Positions 19,324-29,013 of a stretch of DNA of 50,351 bases are shown here, piece after piece. The first letter of the stretch is position 1; every line of letters starts with the position of its first letter. Position numbers and translations under genes: made by a program. Under the pieces are notes generated by a model that saw only the letters and a program-made list of their open reading frames with translations, was not told the DNA's origin and made no database searches. Origin of the DNA: [Pseudopropionibacterium] massiliense (GTDB lineage: Bacteria; Actinomycetota; Actinomycetes; Propionibacteriales; Propionibacteriaceae); contig NZ_LR027842.1 of NCBI RefSeq assembly GCF_900607225.1, positions 595,636 to 645,986 of the forward strand, read 5' to 3'.

Positions 19324-20609
19324 ACGTGTTCTTCCAGGATCCGTGGTGGCTCATCGCCATCAAGGTCCTCGCCCTGTTCGTGATCCTGCTGGTGTGGACG
19401 ATCTTCAACGTCTGGTACGAGCGGCGCCTCGTCGGCAAGATGCAGCACCGCCTCGGACCGATCATGAACGGACCTTTCGGGCTGGGGCAGGCGCTCGCCG
19501 ACGGCATGAAGCTGCTCGTCAAGGAGGATTTCCGGCCGAGACACACCGACAAGTGGGTGTTCAACCTGGCCCCGATCCTCACCGGCATGGCGGCCTTCAC
19601 CACGTGGACGGTGATCCCGTTCGGCGGTCAGGTGGAGATCTTCGGGGTCCCCACCCGCCTTCAGGTCACCGACCTGCCGGTGGCGGTGCTGTTCGTGCTG
19701 GCCATCGCCTCCATCGGCATCTACGGCATCGTGCTGGCCGGGTGGGCGTCGAGTTCCACCTACGCCTTCCTGGGTGCGATGCGCAGCTCCGCGCAGATGA
19801 TCTCCTACGAGATCGCGATGGGGCTGTCCATCGTCGGGGTGTTCCTGCAGGCGGGCACCATGTCCACCCACGGCATCGTCGAGGCGCAGCGCACCCCCAT
19901 CATCTTCCGGCTGCCCTTCGTGGAGGGTGAGGCCAACATCGGGGTGATGGGTTGGTACGCGCTGCTGCTGGCGCCGTCGTTCGTGATCTACGGCATCGCG
20001 ATGGTGGGCGAGACCAACCGCGCCCCCTTCGACCTGCCCGAGTGCGAGTCCGAGCTGGTCTCCGGCTACCTGACCGAGTACTCCGGTTTCCGCTACGCCA
20101 TGTTCTTTCTGGCGGAGTACATCAACATGGCGACGGTCTCCGCGGTGTGCACGACCCTGTTCCTGGGAGGCTACCTGCCCTTCTGGCCGCTCAACCTCAT
20201 CGAACCCCTCAACAACGCGTGGTTCGGTCCGATCTGGTTCGTCATCAAGGTGCAGCTGCTGTTCTCCGTGTTCGTGTGGCTGCGCGGCACCCTGCCCCGG
20301 TTCCGCTACGACCAGTTCATGGACCTGGGCTGGAAACGGCTGATCCCGATCTCCCTGCTGTGGATCGTGATGATCGCGCTCGCGCCGCGATACACCCTCG
20401 CCCTGGCCGTCGCGCTCGTGGCGATCCTGGTGGCCTTCGCGCCGAGGAGGAAGGAACCCGAACGGGTGCCCCCGGTGGACCCGGACGCGCCCTTCGACGC
20501 CTTCGCGGGCGGCTATCCGGTGCCGCCCAGGCCCGGGCAGGTGCTGCCCGAGCTGGCCGGGGTGATCCGCTCTGAGACCGTTGCGCCGACCGAGAACGAG
20601 GAGAAGTAA
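19320..20609 (+). CDS. nuoH: NADH-quinone oxidoreductase subunit H
   Basis: 429 aa, about eight membrane helices; links the quinone chamber to the proton pumps. Signatures include [36 protein letters not shown] and [20 protein letters not shown], followed by [20 protein letters not shown] charged and Pro-rich cytosolic C-terminal tail of about 50 residues follows the last helix. Start overlaps the nuoG stop by 4 nt; the stop overlaps the nuoI start by 1 nt. Confidence 0.97.
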   Translation: MNVFFQDPWWLIAIKVLALFVILLVWTIFNVWYERRLVGKMQHRLGPIMNGPFGLGQALADGMKLLVKEDFRPRHTDKWVFNLAPILTGMAAFTTWTVIPFGGQVEIFGVPTRLQVTDLPVAVLFVLAIASIGIYGIVLAGWASSSTYAFLGAMRSSAQMISYEIAMGLSIVGVFLQAGTMSTHGIVEAQRTPIIFRLPFVEGEANIGVMGWYALLLAPSFVIYGIAMVGETNRAPFDLPECESELVSGYLTEYSGFRYAMFFLAEYINMATVSAVCTTLFLGGYLPFWPLNLIEPLNNAWFGPIWFVIKVQLLFSVFVWLRGTLPRFRYDQFMDLGWKRLIPISLLWIVMIALAPRYTLALAVALVAILVAFAPRRKEPERVPPVDPDAPFDAFAGGYPVPPRPGQVLPELAGVIRSETVAPTENEEK

Positions 20610-21163
20610 TGGGAATCTTCGATCCGTGGGCCGGGTTCGGCATCACCCTCCACACCATCTTCCGCAAGACCTTCACGCAGGGCTACCCGCAGAAGGGCAG
20701 GGAGAAGGTGACGCTGCCGCGCTTCCACGGCCGGCACCAGCTCAACCGCTGGCCCGACGGGCTGGAGAAGTGCGTCGGCTGTGAACTGTGCGCCTGGGCC
20801 TGCCCCGCCGACGCCATCTACGTCGAGGGCGCCGACAACACCGACGAGCAACGGTTCTCGCCGGGGGAGCGGTTCGGGCACGTCTACCAGATCAACTACC
20901 TGCGCTGCATCTTCTGCGGGATGTGCATCGAGGCCTGCCCCACGCGCGCGCTGACCATGACCAACGAGTTCAAGCTCGCCGACAAGACCCGCGGGAAGCT
21001 GATCTACGAGAAGCAGGACCTCCTCGCGCCGCTGGTGGCGGGCATGGAGCAGCCACCGCATCCGCGCCGCCTCGGCGACGACGAGAAGGACTACTTCCTG
21101 GGGCTGCCGCCCACCGGCCAGCCCGACACCCGAACGGCACCCGAGCAAGGAGCGGTGAAATGA
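20609..21163 (+). CDS. nuoI: NADH-quinone oxidoreductase subunit I
   Basis: 184 aa, two [4Fe-4S] clusters (N6a, N6b) carried by two ferredoxin motifs, [12 protein letters not shown] and [12 protein letters not shown]. It begins with an amphipathic membrane-contacting stretch ([20 protein letters not shown]). The A of its ATG is the last base of the nuoH stop (TAATG). The stop overlaps nuoJ by 4 nt. Confidence 0.97.
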   Translation: MGIFDPWAGFGITLHTIFRKTFTQGYPQKGREKVTLPRFHGRHQLNRWPDGLEKCVGCELCAWACPADAIYVEGADNTDEQRFSPGERFGHVYQINYLRCIFCGMCIEACPTRALTMTNEFKLADKTRGKLIYEKQDLLAPLVAGMEQPPHPRRLGDDEKDYFLGLPPTGQPDTRTAPEQGAVK

Positions 21164-21978
21164 TTCCCCTTCCCCCGCTGACGGGTGAGGTCGTCGCCTT
21201 CGTGGTGTGTGCGCCGATCATGGTGCTGCTCGCCATCGGCATCGTCGTCGCCCGCAAACCCGTCCACTCCGCCCTCTGCATGGCCGGGGTGATGGTGGGG
21301 CTCGCGGTCCTCTACGCCGCCCAGGACGCCCCGTTCCTGTTCGTGGTGCAGATCATCGTCTACACGGGCGCCATCCTGATGCTGTTCCTGTTCGTGGTGA
21401 TGCTGATCGGCGTCGACAGCCGCGACTCCGTGGTGGAAACCCTCAGGGGCCAGCGGGTGGCGGGCATCCTGGCGGTGCTCGGCCTGGCCGGTCTGCTGGT
21501 GTTCGCCGTCGGGCAGGCGGTCTTCGTCGGCGGCCCCGTGGGGCTGGCGCAGGCCAACGAGGTCCAGGGCGGAAACGCCCAGGGCGTGGCGGCGCTGCTG
21601 TTCTCCCGGTACGTGGTGCTGCTGGAGGCCACCTCGGCGCTGCTCATCACCGCGGCGGTGGGCGCCATGGTGCTGGCCCACGGCGACCGGCTCCGCGAGC
21701 CGAGGCGCCAGGCCGAGCACATGGAGGCCCGCGTCGAACGCTACGCGGTCGGTGGTGTGCACCCGGGTCCGGATCCGAACTCCGGCGTCTACGCCCGCTC
21801 CAACGCCATTCACGCGCCCGCGCTGCTTCCCGACGGCACCGTCGCCGAGAAGTCGGTGAGCCGCACCCTGACCACCCGTGGCGCGGTGGTGGCGGTCGAC
21901 GACCTGCGCAACCCGACGACCACCACCTTCGGTGACGTCGAGAAGGTTGCCGCTGAACTGGAAGGAGAGGCCAAGTGA
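21160..21978 (+). CDS. nuoJ: NADH-quinone oxidoreductase subunit J
   Basis: 272 aa from the ATG at 21160 (overlaps the nuoI stop). Five helices in about the first 170 residues, with [23 protein letters not shown] containing the pi-bulge helix TM3 region. About 100 polar residues follow (from [18 protein letters not shown]), a cytosolic tail longer than in E. coli NuoJ (184 aa), as in other actinobacteria. Confidence 0.95.
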   Translation: MIPLPPLTGEVVAFVVCAPIMVLLAIGIVVARKPVHSALCMAGVMVGLAVLYAAQDAPFLFVVQIIVYTGAILMLFLFVVMLIGVDSRDSVVETLRGQRVAGILAVLGLAGLLVFAVGQAVFVGGPVGLAQANEVQGGNAQGVAALLFSRYVVLLEATSALLITAAVGAMVLAHGDRLREPRRQAEHMEARVERYAVGGVHPGPDPNSGVYARSNAIHAPALLPDGTVAEKSVSRTLTTRGAVVAVDDLRNPTTTTFGDVEKVAAELEGEAK

Positions 21979-22274
21979 GCACCGAGGCCTACCTGCTGCT
22001 GGCGGCGCTGCTGTTCGCCGTCGGCGCGCTCGGATTCCTGCTGCGCCGCAACGCGATCATCGCCTTCATGAGCGTGGAGCTGATGCTCAACGCCGCGAAC
22101 CTGGTGTTCGTGACCTTCGCCCGCCAGCACGGCGGACTCGACGGTCAGGTGGCGTCCTTCTTCGTCATGGTGGTGGCCGCCGCCGAGGTCGTGGTCGGCC
22201 TGGCCATCATCGTCGCCGTCTATCGCGCCCGTCGGTCGGCCTCCGTCGACGACGCGAACCTGCTGAAGTTCTGA
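21975..22274 (+). CDS. nuoK: NADH-quinone oxidoreductase subunit K
   Basis: 99 aa, three helices. Conserved membrane Glu residues occur in [15 protein letters not shown] and [19 protein letters not shown], both involved in proton transfer. GTG start overlaps the nuoJ stop (GTGA). Confidence 0.96.
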   Translation: MSTEAYLLLAALLFAVGALGFLLRRNAIIAFMSVELMLNAANLVFVTFARQHGGLDGQVASFFVMVVAAAEVVVGLAIIVAVYRARRSASVDDANLLKF

Positions 22275-22284
22275 GGGGGTTGCC

Positions 22285-24192
22285 GTGCTGTTGTTGGAAA
22301 CCATGGCGACGGTACCTGCCACGGGGCTGTTCAGCCTCGCCTGGCTCCTGATCGCGATTCCTTTGGCCGGGGCGGGTTTGCTGCTGGTCCTCGGGCGTTT
22401 CTCCGATTCGTGGGGGCACTGGCTGGCGACCGCCTGCTGCCTGGCGTCGTTCACCATCGGTGTGCTGCTGTTCAGCTCGATGCTGAGCGCCGACGAGGGA
22501 CAGCGGGCCGTCACCGTCCACCTCTACGACTGGATCACCACCGGATCCTGGAACCTCGGTTTCGGGATGCTGATCGACCAGCTGTCGATCCTGTTCGTGC
22601 TGCTCATCACCGGCGTCGGGTCGCTGATCCACATCTACTCGATCGGTTACATGACCCACGACGAGCGGCGCCGCAGGTTCTTCGCCTACCTGAACCTGTT
22701 CATCGCGGCGATGCTCACGCTGGTGCTGGCCGACAGCTACCTGGTGCTGTTCCTCGGCTGGGAGGGCGTCGGCCTGGCCTCCTACCTGCTGATCTCCTTC
22801 TGGCAGCACAAACCCTCCGCGGCCGCCGCGGGCCGCAAGGCGTTCGTCGTCAACCGCGTCGGTGACCTGGGAATGTCGATGGCCATCTTCACGATGCTGT
22901 CGCTGTTCGGCAGCACCGCCTTCTCGGTGGTCAACGCGGGCATGCCGCGGGTCGACGTCGCCACCGCGACGCTGCTCGGGTTCCTGCTGCTGCTCGCTGC
23001 GTGCGGCAAGTCGGCCCAGGTGCCGTTGCAGTCGTGGCTGCTCGACGCCATGGAGGGCCCCACCCCCGTGTCCGCCCTGATCCACGCGGCCACGATGGTC
23101 ACGGCGGGCGTCTACCTGGTGGTGCGCAGCCACGCGATCTACGAGATCAGCGAGGCCGCGACCCTCGCGGTGGCGATCGTGGGTGTCGTGACGCTGCTCG
23201 CCGGCGCCTGGATCGGCACCGCCAAGGACGACATCAAGAAGGTCCTGGCCGGCTCCACCATGTCGCAGATCGGCTACATGATGCTGGCCGCGGGCCTCGG
23301 ACCGGTGGGCGCGGCCTTCGCGATCTTCCACCTGATCACCCACGGCTTCTTCAAGGCGAACATGTTCCTCGGCGCCGGATCCGTGATGCACGGCATGGAC
23401 GACGACGTGAACATGCGCAACTTCGGGGCCCTCGCCAGGGCGATGCGATGGACCTTCCTGACCTTTGCGATGGGGTATCTGGCCATCATCGGTTTCCCGT
23501 TCACCGCCGGCTACTACTCCAAGGACCACATCATCGAGGCCGCCTTCGAACGCAACATCGTGCTGGGTGTCCTGGCGCTCGTCGGCGCGGGAATCACCGC
23601 GTACTACATGACGCGCCTGATGATGATGACCTTCCTGGGACGCAGCCGCTGGGAGGAGGGCGTGCACCCGCACGAGTCCCCGGCCGTGATGACCGTTCCG
23701 CTGGTGATCCTGGCCATCGCCTCGCTGGGAGCCGGCCTGGTGATGAACAACTGGATCCAGGGCTGGCTGGCCCCGGCCACCGGGTCGCATCCCCACGAGA
23801 CCGGCCGGCTGGCCTTCAGCTGGATCGGTGCGGTCACGCTCGTGGTCGTGGCCGCGGGTGTCGCGCTCGGCTGGTGGCTGCACAGCGGTTCGGTCCCGAA
23901 GCAGGCCCCGCGTACCCGCAACCCGCTGGTGCTGATCGGCCGCAACGACCTCTACGGGGACGCCATCAACACCTACGCGGTGATCTGGCCCGTCACCGGC
24001 TTCGCGACCGCGCTGAGCCTCGCGGACCAGGGCGTGGTCGACGGCCTCGTCCGGGGCTCCGGGTACGGGGCGAGGGGCCTGGCCGGCCTGCTGCGGAAGA
24101 CACAGAACGGCTATTCCCGCACCTACGGCCTGACGCTGGTGATCGGCGTCGTGATCCTCGGGGCCATCGTGGTCTTCGGGCAGCTGGTCTGA
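22285..24192 (+). CDS. nuoL: NADH-quinone oxidoreductase subunit L
   Basis: 635 aa antiporter-like proton-pumping subunit at the distal end of the membrane arm. GTG start at 22285 after GAGGGGG. Markers: SIGYMTHDERRRRFFAYLNLF, LFLGWEGVGLASYLLISFW with the key TM5 Glu, CGKSAQVPLQSWLLDAMEGPTPVSALIHAATMV with the TM7 Lys, and DDIKKVLAGSTMSQIGYM. The C-terminal part carries the long lateral helix region and a last hydrophobic helix. Confidence 0.96.
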   Translation: MLLLETMATVPATGLFSLAWLLIAIPLAGAGLLLVLGRFSDSWGHWLATACCLASFTIGVLLFSSMLSADEGQRAVTVHLYDWITTGSWNLGFGMLIDQLSILFVLLITGVGSLIHIYSIGYMTHDERRRRFFAYLNLFIAAMLTLVLADSYLVLFLGWEGVGLASYLLISFWQHKPSAAAAGRKAFVVNRVGDLGMSMAIFTMLSLFGSTAFSVVNAGMPRVDVATATLLGFLLLLAACGKSAQVPLQSWLLDAMEGPTPVSALIHAATMVTAGVYLVVRSHAIYEISEAATLAVAIVGVVTLLAGAWIGTAKDDIKKVLAGSTMSQIGYMMLAAGLGPVGAAFAIFHLITHGFFKANMFLGAGSVMHGMDDDVNMRNFGALARAMRWTFLTFAMGYLAIIGFPFTAGYYSKDHIIEAAFERNIVLGVLALVGAGITAYYMTRLMMMTFLGRSRWEEGVHPHESPAVMTVPLVILAIASLGAGLVMNNWIQGWLAPATGSHPHETGRLAFSWIGAVTLVVVAAGVALGWWLHSGSVPKQAPRTRNPLVLIGRNDLYGDAINTYAVIWPVTGFATALSLADQGVVDGLVRGSGYGARGLAGLLRKTQNGYSRTYGLTLVIGVVILGAIVVFGQLV

Positions 24193-24208
24193 GGAAGGAA
24201 GAACTCAC

Positions 24209-25723
24209 GTGATCAACGACTCGATTCCCCTCCTGAGCATCCTCGCGCTGCTGCCGCTGCTCGGCGCCCTGGTCCTGACGTGCGTGCGCGGCACCGCCGC
24301 CCGCGTCACCGGCCTGTGTTTCGCCTTCGCCACCACCGTCCTCGGTGTCCTCGCCTTCGTCCTGGGGCTCGGCACCCACCTGTCGGAGACGCTGCCGTGG
24401 ATCCGGGTGATCGGTGCCTCCTACGCCCTGGAACTGGACCCCATGAGCGCCGTCATGGTGCTGCTGACCGTGATCCTCACCCCGCTGGTGCTGATCGCCG
24501 AGTGGCACGTCGGCGACGCGGAGGGTGCCCGCTGGTCGACGCGGACCTTCTTCGCCCTCGCCCTGGCACTGGAGGGGCTCTCCCTGCTGGTGTTCCTGGC
24601 CAGCGACGTGCTGCTGTTCTACGTGATGTTCGAGGCCACGCTGATCCCGATGTACTTCATGATCTCGGGTTTCGGCGGACCGGAACGGGCCGCGGCTGCC
24701 GTGAAGTTCCTGCTGTTTTCGCTGGCCGGTGGGCTGGTGATGCTGGTCGGCGTCGCCGGGTTGTACGCGGTCTCCGCGGGGGCGGGGGAGCCCAGCTTCC
24801 TGATCCGCGACCTGATCGCCCTCGACCTGGGCGGCGGCATCGGCCACTGGCTGTTCGCGGCCTTCTTCTTCGCATTCGCTGTGAAGGCGCCGATGGCCGG
24901 CCTGCACACCTGGCTGCCGGACACCGCTGAGCAGGCCACCGCCGGATCGTCGACGATGCTGGTGGGCATCCTCGACAAGATCGGCACCTTCGGGATGATC
25001 AAGATCTGCCTGACGATCTTCCCCGAGGCCTCGCACTGGGCCACGCCGGTCATCCTGGTGTGGGCCGTGGTCTCGATGTTCTACGGCGCCCTGATGGCGC
25101 TCGGCAGTCCCGACCTGCTGCGGTTCGTGTCCTACACCTCCGTCAGCCACTTCGGTTTCATGGTGTTCGGGGTCTTCGCGCTGACCACGCAGTCGCTGAC
25201 CGGGTCGATCTTCTACATGCTGAACCACGGCTTCTCCACGGCCGCGATGTTCCTGGTCATCGGTTTCCTCGTGAAACGCCGCGGCACCGCCGCCATCGAG
25301 GCCTACGGCGGGGTGCAGAAAACCGCCCCCGTGCTGGCCGGTTTCCTGCTGCTCTCGGGCCTGTCGGTGCTCGCCCTGCCCGGCATGTCCAGCTTCGTCT
25401 CCGAGTTCCTGGTGCTGGCCGGTTCCTGGCAGCGCTACCCGGTGCACACCGCGGTGCTCACCCTCGGGATGGTGCTGGCCGCGGCCTACGTTCTCACCGT
25501 CTACAAGAGAACCATGACCGGTCCCGTGCCCGACGACGTGCGCAAACACGTCTCCACGGACCTGAACCTGCGCGAACGCCTCGCGGTGGCGCCGCTGCTG
25601 GTGCTGCTGATCTTCTTCGGTTTCTTCCCGAGGCCCCTGCTCCAGGTGGCCGATGACGCGGCACGGAACGTGATGCAGACCGTCGGCGAGACCGATCCCG
25701 CCCCCACGATCCAGGAGAACTGA
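24209..25723 (+). CDS. nuoM: NADH-quinone oxidoreductase subunit M
   Basis: 504 aa, second antiporter-like subunit. GTG start with GAGGAAGGAAG about 10 nt upstream. Markers: VMFEATLIPMYFMI with the TM5 Glu, FAVKAPMAGLHTWLPDTAEQA with the Lys, LLRFVSYTSVSHFGFM. Stop and nuoN start share a base (TGATG). Confidence 0.96.
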   Translation: MINDSIPLLSILALLPLLGALVLTCVRGTAARVTGLCFAFATTVLGVLAFVLGLGTHLSETLPWIRVIGASYALELDPMSAVMVLLTVILTPLVLIAEWHVGDAEGARWSTRTFFALALALEGLSLLVFLASDVLLFYVMFEATLIPMYFMISGFGGPERAAAAVKFLLFSLAGGLVMLVGVAGLYAVSAGAGEPSFLIRDLIALDLGGGIGHWLFAAFFFAFAVKAPMAGLHTWLPDTAEQATAGSSTMLVGILDKIGTFGMIKICLTIFPEASHWATPVILVWAVVSMFYGALMALGSPDLLRFVSYTSVSHFGFMVFGVFALTTQSLTGSIFYMLNHGFSTAAMFLVIGFLVKRRGTAAIEAYGGVQKTAPVLAGFLLLSGLSVLALPGMSSFVSEFLVLAGSWQRYPVHTAVLTLGMVLAAAYVLTVYKRTMTGPVPDDVRKHVSTDLNLRERLAVAPLLVLLIFFGFFPRPLLQVADDAARNVMQTVGETDPAPTIQEN

Positions 25724-27294
25724 TGAGCCCGCTTGAGATCACCGTTCCGGCCATGGAGTGGATGCTCGAGGCACCCCTGATCGCGCTGCTGGTCGGCGCC
25801 ACCCTGGGGGTGCTCCTCGAGGCCGTGCTTCCCCGCGAGTACCGCTACCCCGCGCAGACGGGGCTTGCGATGCTGACGGTCCTCACCGCCCTGGGATTCA
25901 CCGTGTACAACTGGGTGGGCGAGGACTTCAAGATCGTCGCACCCGGAAGCGTCGCCGTGGACGGGCCGACGTACTTCTTCTGGTCGCTGCTGCTGCTGGT
26001 CGGCCTGGGCGGGGTGGCGTTGTTCGCCGAACGCGCCGTCGCGGGCGGGGTGTCGGCCTTCGCCGCATCCGCCGCCACCGTTCCGGGATCGCCGCTGGAA
26101 CGGGAGGCGGAACGCCAGCATCGCGAGCACACCGAGATCTTCCCGTTGATCCTGTTCGCGCTGTTCGGGATGCTGCTGTTCGCGGCCGCCAACGACCTGC
26201 TGACGCTGTTCGTCGCCCTGGAGATCTTCTCCCTGCCGCTGTACCTGCTCTCCGGGATGGCGCGGCGACGCCGCTGGCTGAGCCAGGAGGCCGCGCTGAA
26301 GTACTTCCTCCTCGGTGCGTTCAGCTCCGCGTTCTTCCTGTTCGGCGTGGCACTGCTGTACGGCTACGCGGGTACCTTCACCTACGCCGGTGTGGCGCAG
26401 GCCATCGTCGCCGACGAGTCTCCGCGGGTGCTGCTGCTGACCGGCCTGGTGATGCTGGCCGTCGGGTTGCTGTTCAAGGTGGGGGCGGTGCCGTTCCACA
26501 CCTGGACCCCGGACGTCTACACCGGCGCCCCGACCCCCGTCACCGGTTTCATGGCGATCGCCACCAAGACGGCGGCCGTGGCCGCGCTGCTGCGGGTGTT
26601 CTACGTCGCCCTCGGCGGGGCGCGCTGGGACTGGCAGCCGATCATCGCCACCGTCGCGGTCGCGACCATGGCGGTCGGCGCGCTGGTGGGCCTGGTGCAG
26701 CAGGACATCAAACGCCTGCTGGCCTACTCCTCGATCGCCCACGCCGGTTTCATCCTGGCGGGTTTCGTCGCCGCCGTGGGCGCCACGGCCGACGGTGGTG
26801 TCTCGTCGGTCGGGTCCATCTCCTTCTACCTGCTGGCCTACGGGTTCGCGACCCTCGGTGGGTTCGGGATCATCACAATGGTGCGGCGGGCCGGGGGAGA
26901 GGCGAACGGGATCGCCGCCTGGCGGGGGCTGGGACGGACCAGCCCGTTCGTCGCCGGGGTCATGACCCTGTTCCTGCTCAGCTTCGCCGGTATCCCGCTG
27001 ACCGCGGGTTTCGTCGGCAAGCTGGTGGTCTTCGCCGCCGCCTGGCGGGGCGGGTACGGCTGGCTGGTGCTGGTCGCGGTGATCGCGAGCCTCGTGGCTG
27101 CCTTCTTCTACCTGAAGGTCGTGGTGGCGATGTGGTTCCGGGAACCCGAACGCGGCGAACAGGGCAGGGTGGCCGGTGCCTCCGGCTGGACCTGGGGCGT
27201 TGTCGCCGTGTCCGCTGTGGCGACGATCGTTCTCGGTTTGGTTCCGGGTAGCATTCTTGATCTGGCGGCTGGAGCCGCTCAGTTCATCCGCTGA
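25723..27294 (+). CDS. nuoN: NADH-quinone oxidoreductase subunit N
   Basis: 523 aa, third antiporter-like subunit. Markers: FVALEIFSLPLYLLSGMARR with the Glu, GLLFKVGAVPFHTWTPDVYTGAPTPV with the Lys, and QQDIKRLLAYSSIAHAGF. Residues about 100-130 form a polar insertion (AAATVPGSPLEREAERQHREH) between early helices, typical for actinobacterial NuoN. Last nuo gene; the polyprenyl synthase begins 15 nt later. Confidence 0.96.
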   Translation: MSPLEITVPAMEWMLEAPLIALLVGATLGVLLEAVLPREYRYPAQTGLAMLTVLTALGFTVYNWVGEDFKIVAPGSVAVDGPTYFFWSLLLLVGLGGVALFAERAVAGGVSAFAASAATVPGSPLEREAERQHREHTEIFPLILFALFGMLLFAAANDLLTLFVALEIFSLPLYLLSGMARRRRWLSQEAALKYFLLGAFSSAFFLFGVALLYGYAGTFTYAGVAQAIVADESPRVLLLTGLVMLAVGLLFKVGAVPFHTWTPDVYTGAPTPVTGFMAIATKTAAVAALLRVFYVALGGARWDWQPIIATVAVATMAVGALVGLVQQDIKRLLAYSSIAHAGFILAGFVAAVGATADGGVSSVGSISFYLLAYGFATLGGFGIITMVRRAGGEANGIAAWRGLGRTSPFVAGVMTLFLLSFAGIPLTAGFVGKLVVFAAAWRGGYGWLVLVAVIASLVAAFFYLKVVVAMWFREPERGEQGRVAGASGWTWGVVAVSAVATIVLGLVPGSILDLAAGAAQFIR

Positions 27295-27308
27295 CCCCTG
27301 GAGTCACC

Positions 27309-28259
27309 TTGACCCTCGACATCGAAGCCCTCTCGATCCGCTTCGAGGAGCGGCTACGGCAGGTCGCCGTGGCCGACTCCCCGTTCGTCACCGAAGCCGC
27401 CAGCCACCTGATAGCTGCCGGGGGGAAACGGTTCCGGCCCCAGCTGGTGTATCTCGCATCGGAGTTCGGCGGCGAGGTGGACGAGGAGATGCTGCTCAAG
27501 GCCGCTCTCGTGATGGAGCTGACCCACGTCGCGAGCCTCTATCACGACGACGTCATGGACGAGGCCGAGGTGCGCCGGTCCGCGCCGTCCGCGAACTCCC
27601 GGTGGGGCAATTCCATCGCGATCCTGATCGGCGACTACCTGTTCGCGAAGGCCTCGATCCTGGTGGCGGATCTCGGCCCCGACTACGTGCGGCTCCAGGC
27701 TGAGACCTTCACCCGGCTGGTGCAGGGACAGATCGCCGAGACCCGCGGCCCGGAGACGGGGGAGGTGGCACTGGACCACTACCTGCAGGTGATCGCCGAC
27801 AAGACGGGCTCGCTGATCGCCGCCTCCGCGTTGTTCGGGGCGATGATCGCCGGGGCCCCGCAGTGGATCCGGGAAGCGCTGGCAGCCTACGGCGAGGAGA
27901 TCGGGTTGGTGTTCCAGCTGAGCGACGACATCATCGACATCACCAGCGACGTCACCGGCAAAACCCCGGGAACGGACCTGCGCGAGGGCGTGCCGACGCT
28001 GCCGACGCTGCTGCTGGAGGCCTCCCGCGACCCCGCCGACCAGCCCCTCAAGGACCTCCTCTCAGGGGATCTGGGCGACGATGCGGCCCTCGCGGAGGCG
28101 TTGGCGGCGCTGCGCGCCCATCCCGTCGTCGAGAAAGCACGGGCCGAGGTCCGCCGCCACGCCGACCTGGCCAGAGGACACCTGGCGCCGCTTCCCGAGG
28201 GGGAGGCCAAACAGCTGCTGCTCCGGGTCTGCGACGACCTGGTGGAACGCTCCGCCTGA
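27309..28259 (+). CDS. Long-chain polyprenyl diphosphate synthase
   Basis: 316 aa trans-prenyltransferase that adds isopentenyl units to make the menaquinone side chain. TTG start behind GGAG (6 nt). First Asp-rich motif in LYHDDVMDEAEVRR (about residue 82) and second in FQLSDDIIDITSD (about 208-220), with KTGSLIAASALFGA between. Bulky residues just before the first motif were not analysed, so chain length (hepta-, octa- or nona-prenyl) is not assigned. Being the 3' gene of the nuo operon it ties tail synthesis to complex I expression. Confidence 0.93.
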   Translation: MTLDIEALSIRFEERLRQVAVADSPFVTEAASHLIAAGGKRFRPQLVYLASEFGGEVDEEMLLKAALVMELTHVASLYHDDVMDEAEVRRSAPSANSRWGNSIAILIGDYLFAKASILVADLGPDYVRLQAETFTRLVQGQIAETRGPETGEVALDHYLQVIADKTGSLIAASALFGAMIAGAPQWIREALAAYGEEIGLVFQLSDDIIDITSDVTGKTPGTDLREGVPTLPTLLLEASRDPADQPLKDLLSGDLGDDAALAEALAALRAHPVVEKARAEVRRHADLARGHLAPLPEGEAKQLLLRVCDDLVERSA

Positions 28260-28265
28260 GTTGTC

Positions 28266-28295
28266 GGCCGCGCCCCTCGTCCAAGGGCGGTGGCC
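28266..28295. terminator. Possible bidirectional terminator between convergent genes
   Basis: Imperfect GC-rich hairpin (28266-28275 with 28285-28295) in the 46-bp gap between the polyprenyl synthase and the SDR gene. No long T tract on either strand. Confidence 0.35.
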
Positions 28296-28305
28296 CCGGG
28301 AGAGC

Positions 28306-29013
28306 TCAGGCCCATTCCTGGCTGGTCGGCACCACGACGATGTCGTGGACGTTCACGTCCGGGGGCAGGTTCAGCCCGTGGTGCACGATCGTCGCGATGT
28401 CCTCGGGCAGGAGGGGCTCCTCCGCCATCTGGTCGGTGACCGCCGGAATGTCGAGCCCTGCGGTCATGGGCGACAGGACGAAGCCCATGGATATCGTGCG
28501 GGCCCGGATCTGCTCCGTGCGCAGCTCCACCCGCAGCTGCTCGCCGAGGGCGTCGCGACCCGCAGCGGCGGCGCCGTAGATCGTCGCGTAGTCGAAGGCG
28601 GTGTCGCCTGCGATCGACCCGACCACGATGATGTCCGCCACCCCGTTGGCGGCGGCCGCGGCCTGCAGCGCGGGCAGCAGGGAACGTATGGAACGCAGCA
28701 CGGGAAGGGTGTTGGCGGTGAACCTCTGCGTCCACTCCTCGACGTCGTAGGCTGCCAGCGCGCCACCCATCTGACCGCCGGCGCTGGCCACCAGGGCATC
28801 CACGCGCTCCTCGTCGCGGACGATTCCCTCAAGGGCGGTGCGGGCGGCGTCCGCGTCGAGCAGGTCGCACTTCACCAACCGGGCGGCCACCGGTTCGAGG
28901 GGGTCCTGGATGTCGACGATGATGGTGCGCCACCCGTCGGCGACGGCACGCTGGGCGGTCGCCAGTCCGATGCCGGAGGCGCCTCCCGCCACCACGATGG
29001 TTCGTTGCGTCAT
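28306..29013 (-). CDS. SDR-fold protein lacking the catalytic lysine
   Basis: 235 aa short-chain dehydrogenase/reductase fold. Nucleotide site VVAGGASGIGLATA at the N-terminus, D33/I34-like strand end (TIIVDIQD, suggesting NAD rather than NADP), N101 of the tetrad (TANTLPVL), S133 in VVGSIAG and Y146. The residue four after Y146, normally the catalytic Lys, is Ala (IYGAAAAG; A150). The downstream helix spacing (E at Y+17) confirms the register, and the codons were read directly. Dehydrogenase activity by the usual mechanism is therefore unlikely. The ending LPPDVNVHDIVVVP is YdfG-like. Overlaps the nhaA stop by 4 nt, so translationally coupled. Third gene of the SDR-NhaA-SDR cluster. Confidence 0.85.
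   Translation of the reverse strand: MTQRTIVVAGGASGIGLATAQRAVADGWRTIIVDIQDPLEPVAARLVKCDLLDADAARTALEGIVRDEERVDALVASAGGQMGGALAAYDVEEWTQRFTANTLPVLRSIRSLLPALQAAAAANGVADIIVVGSIAGDTAFDYATIYGAAAAGRDALGEQLRVELRTEQIRARTISMGFVLSPMTAGLDIPAVTDQMAEEPLLPEDIATIVHHGLNLPPDVNVHDIVVVPTSQEWA

Noticed and set aside
22207..23883. 558-codon minus-strand frame
   Set aside because: Antisense shadow of nuoL, typical of high-GC genes.
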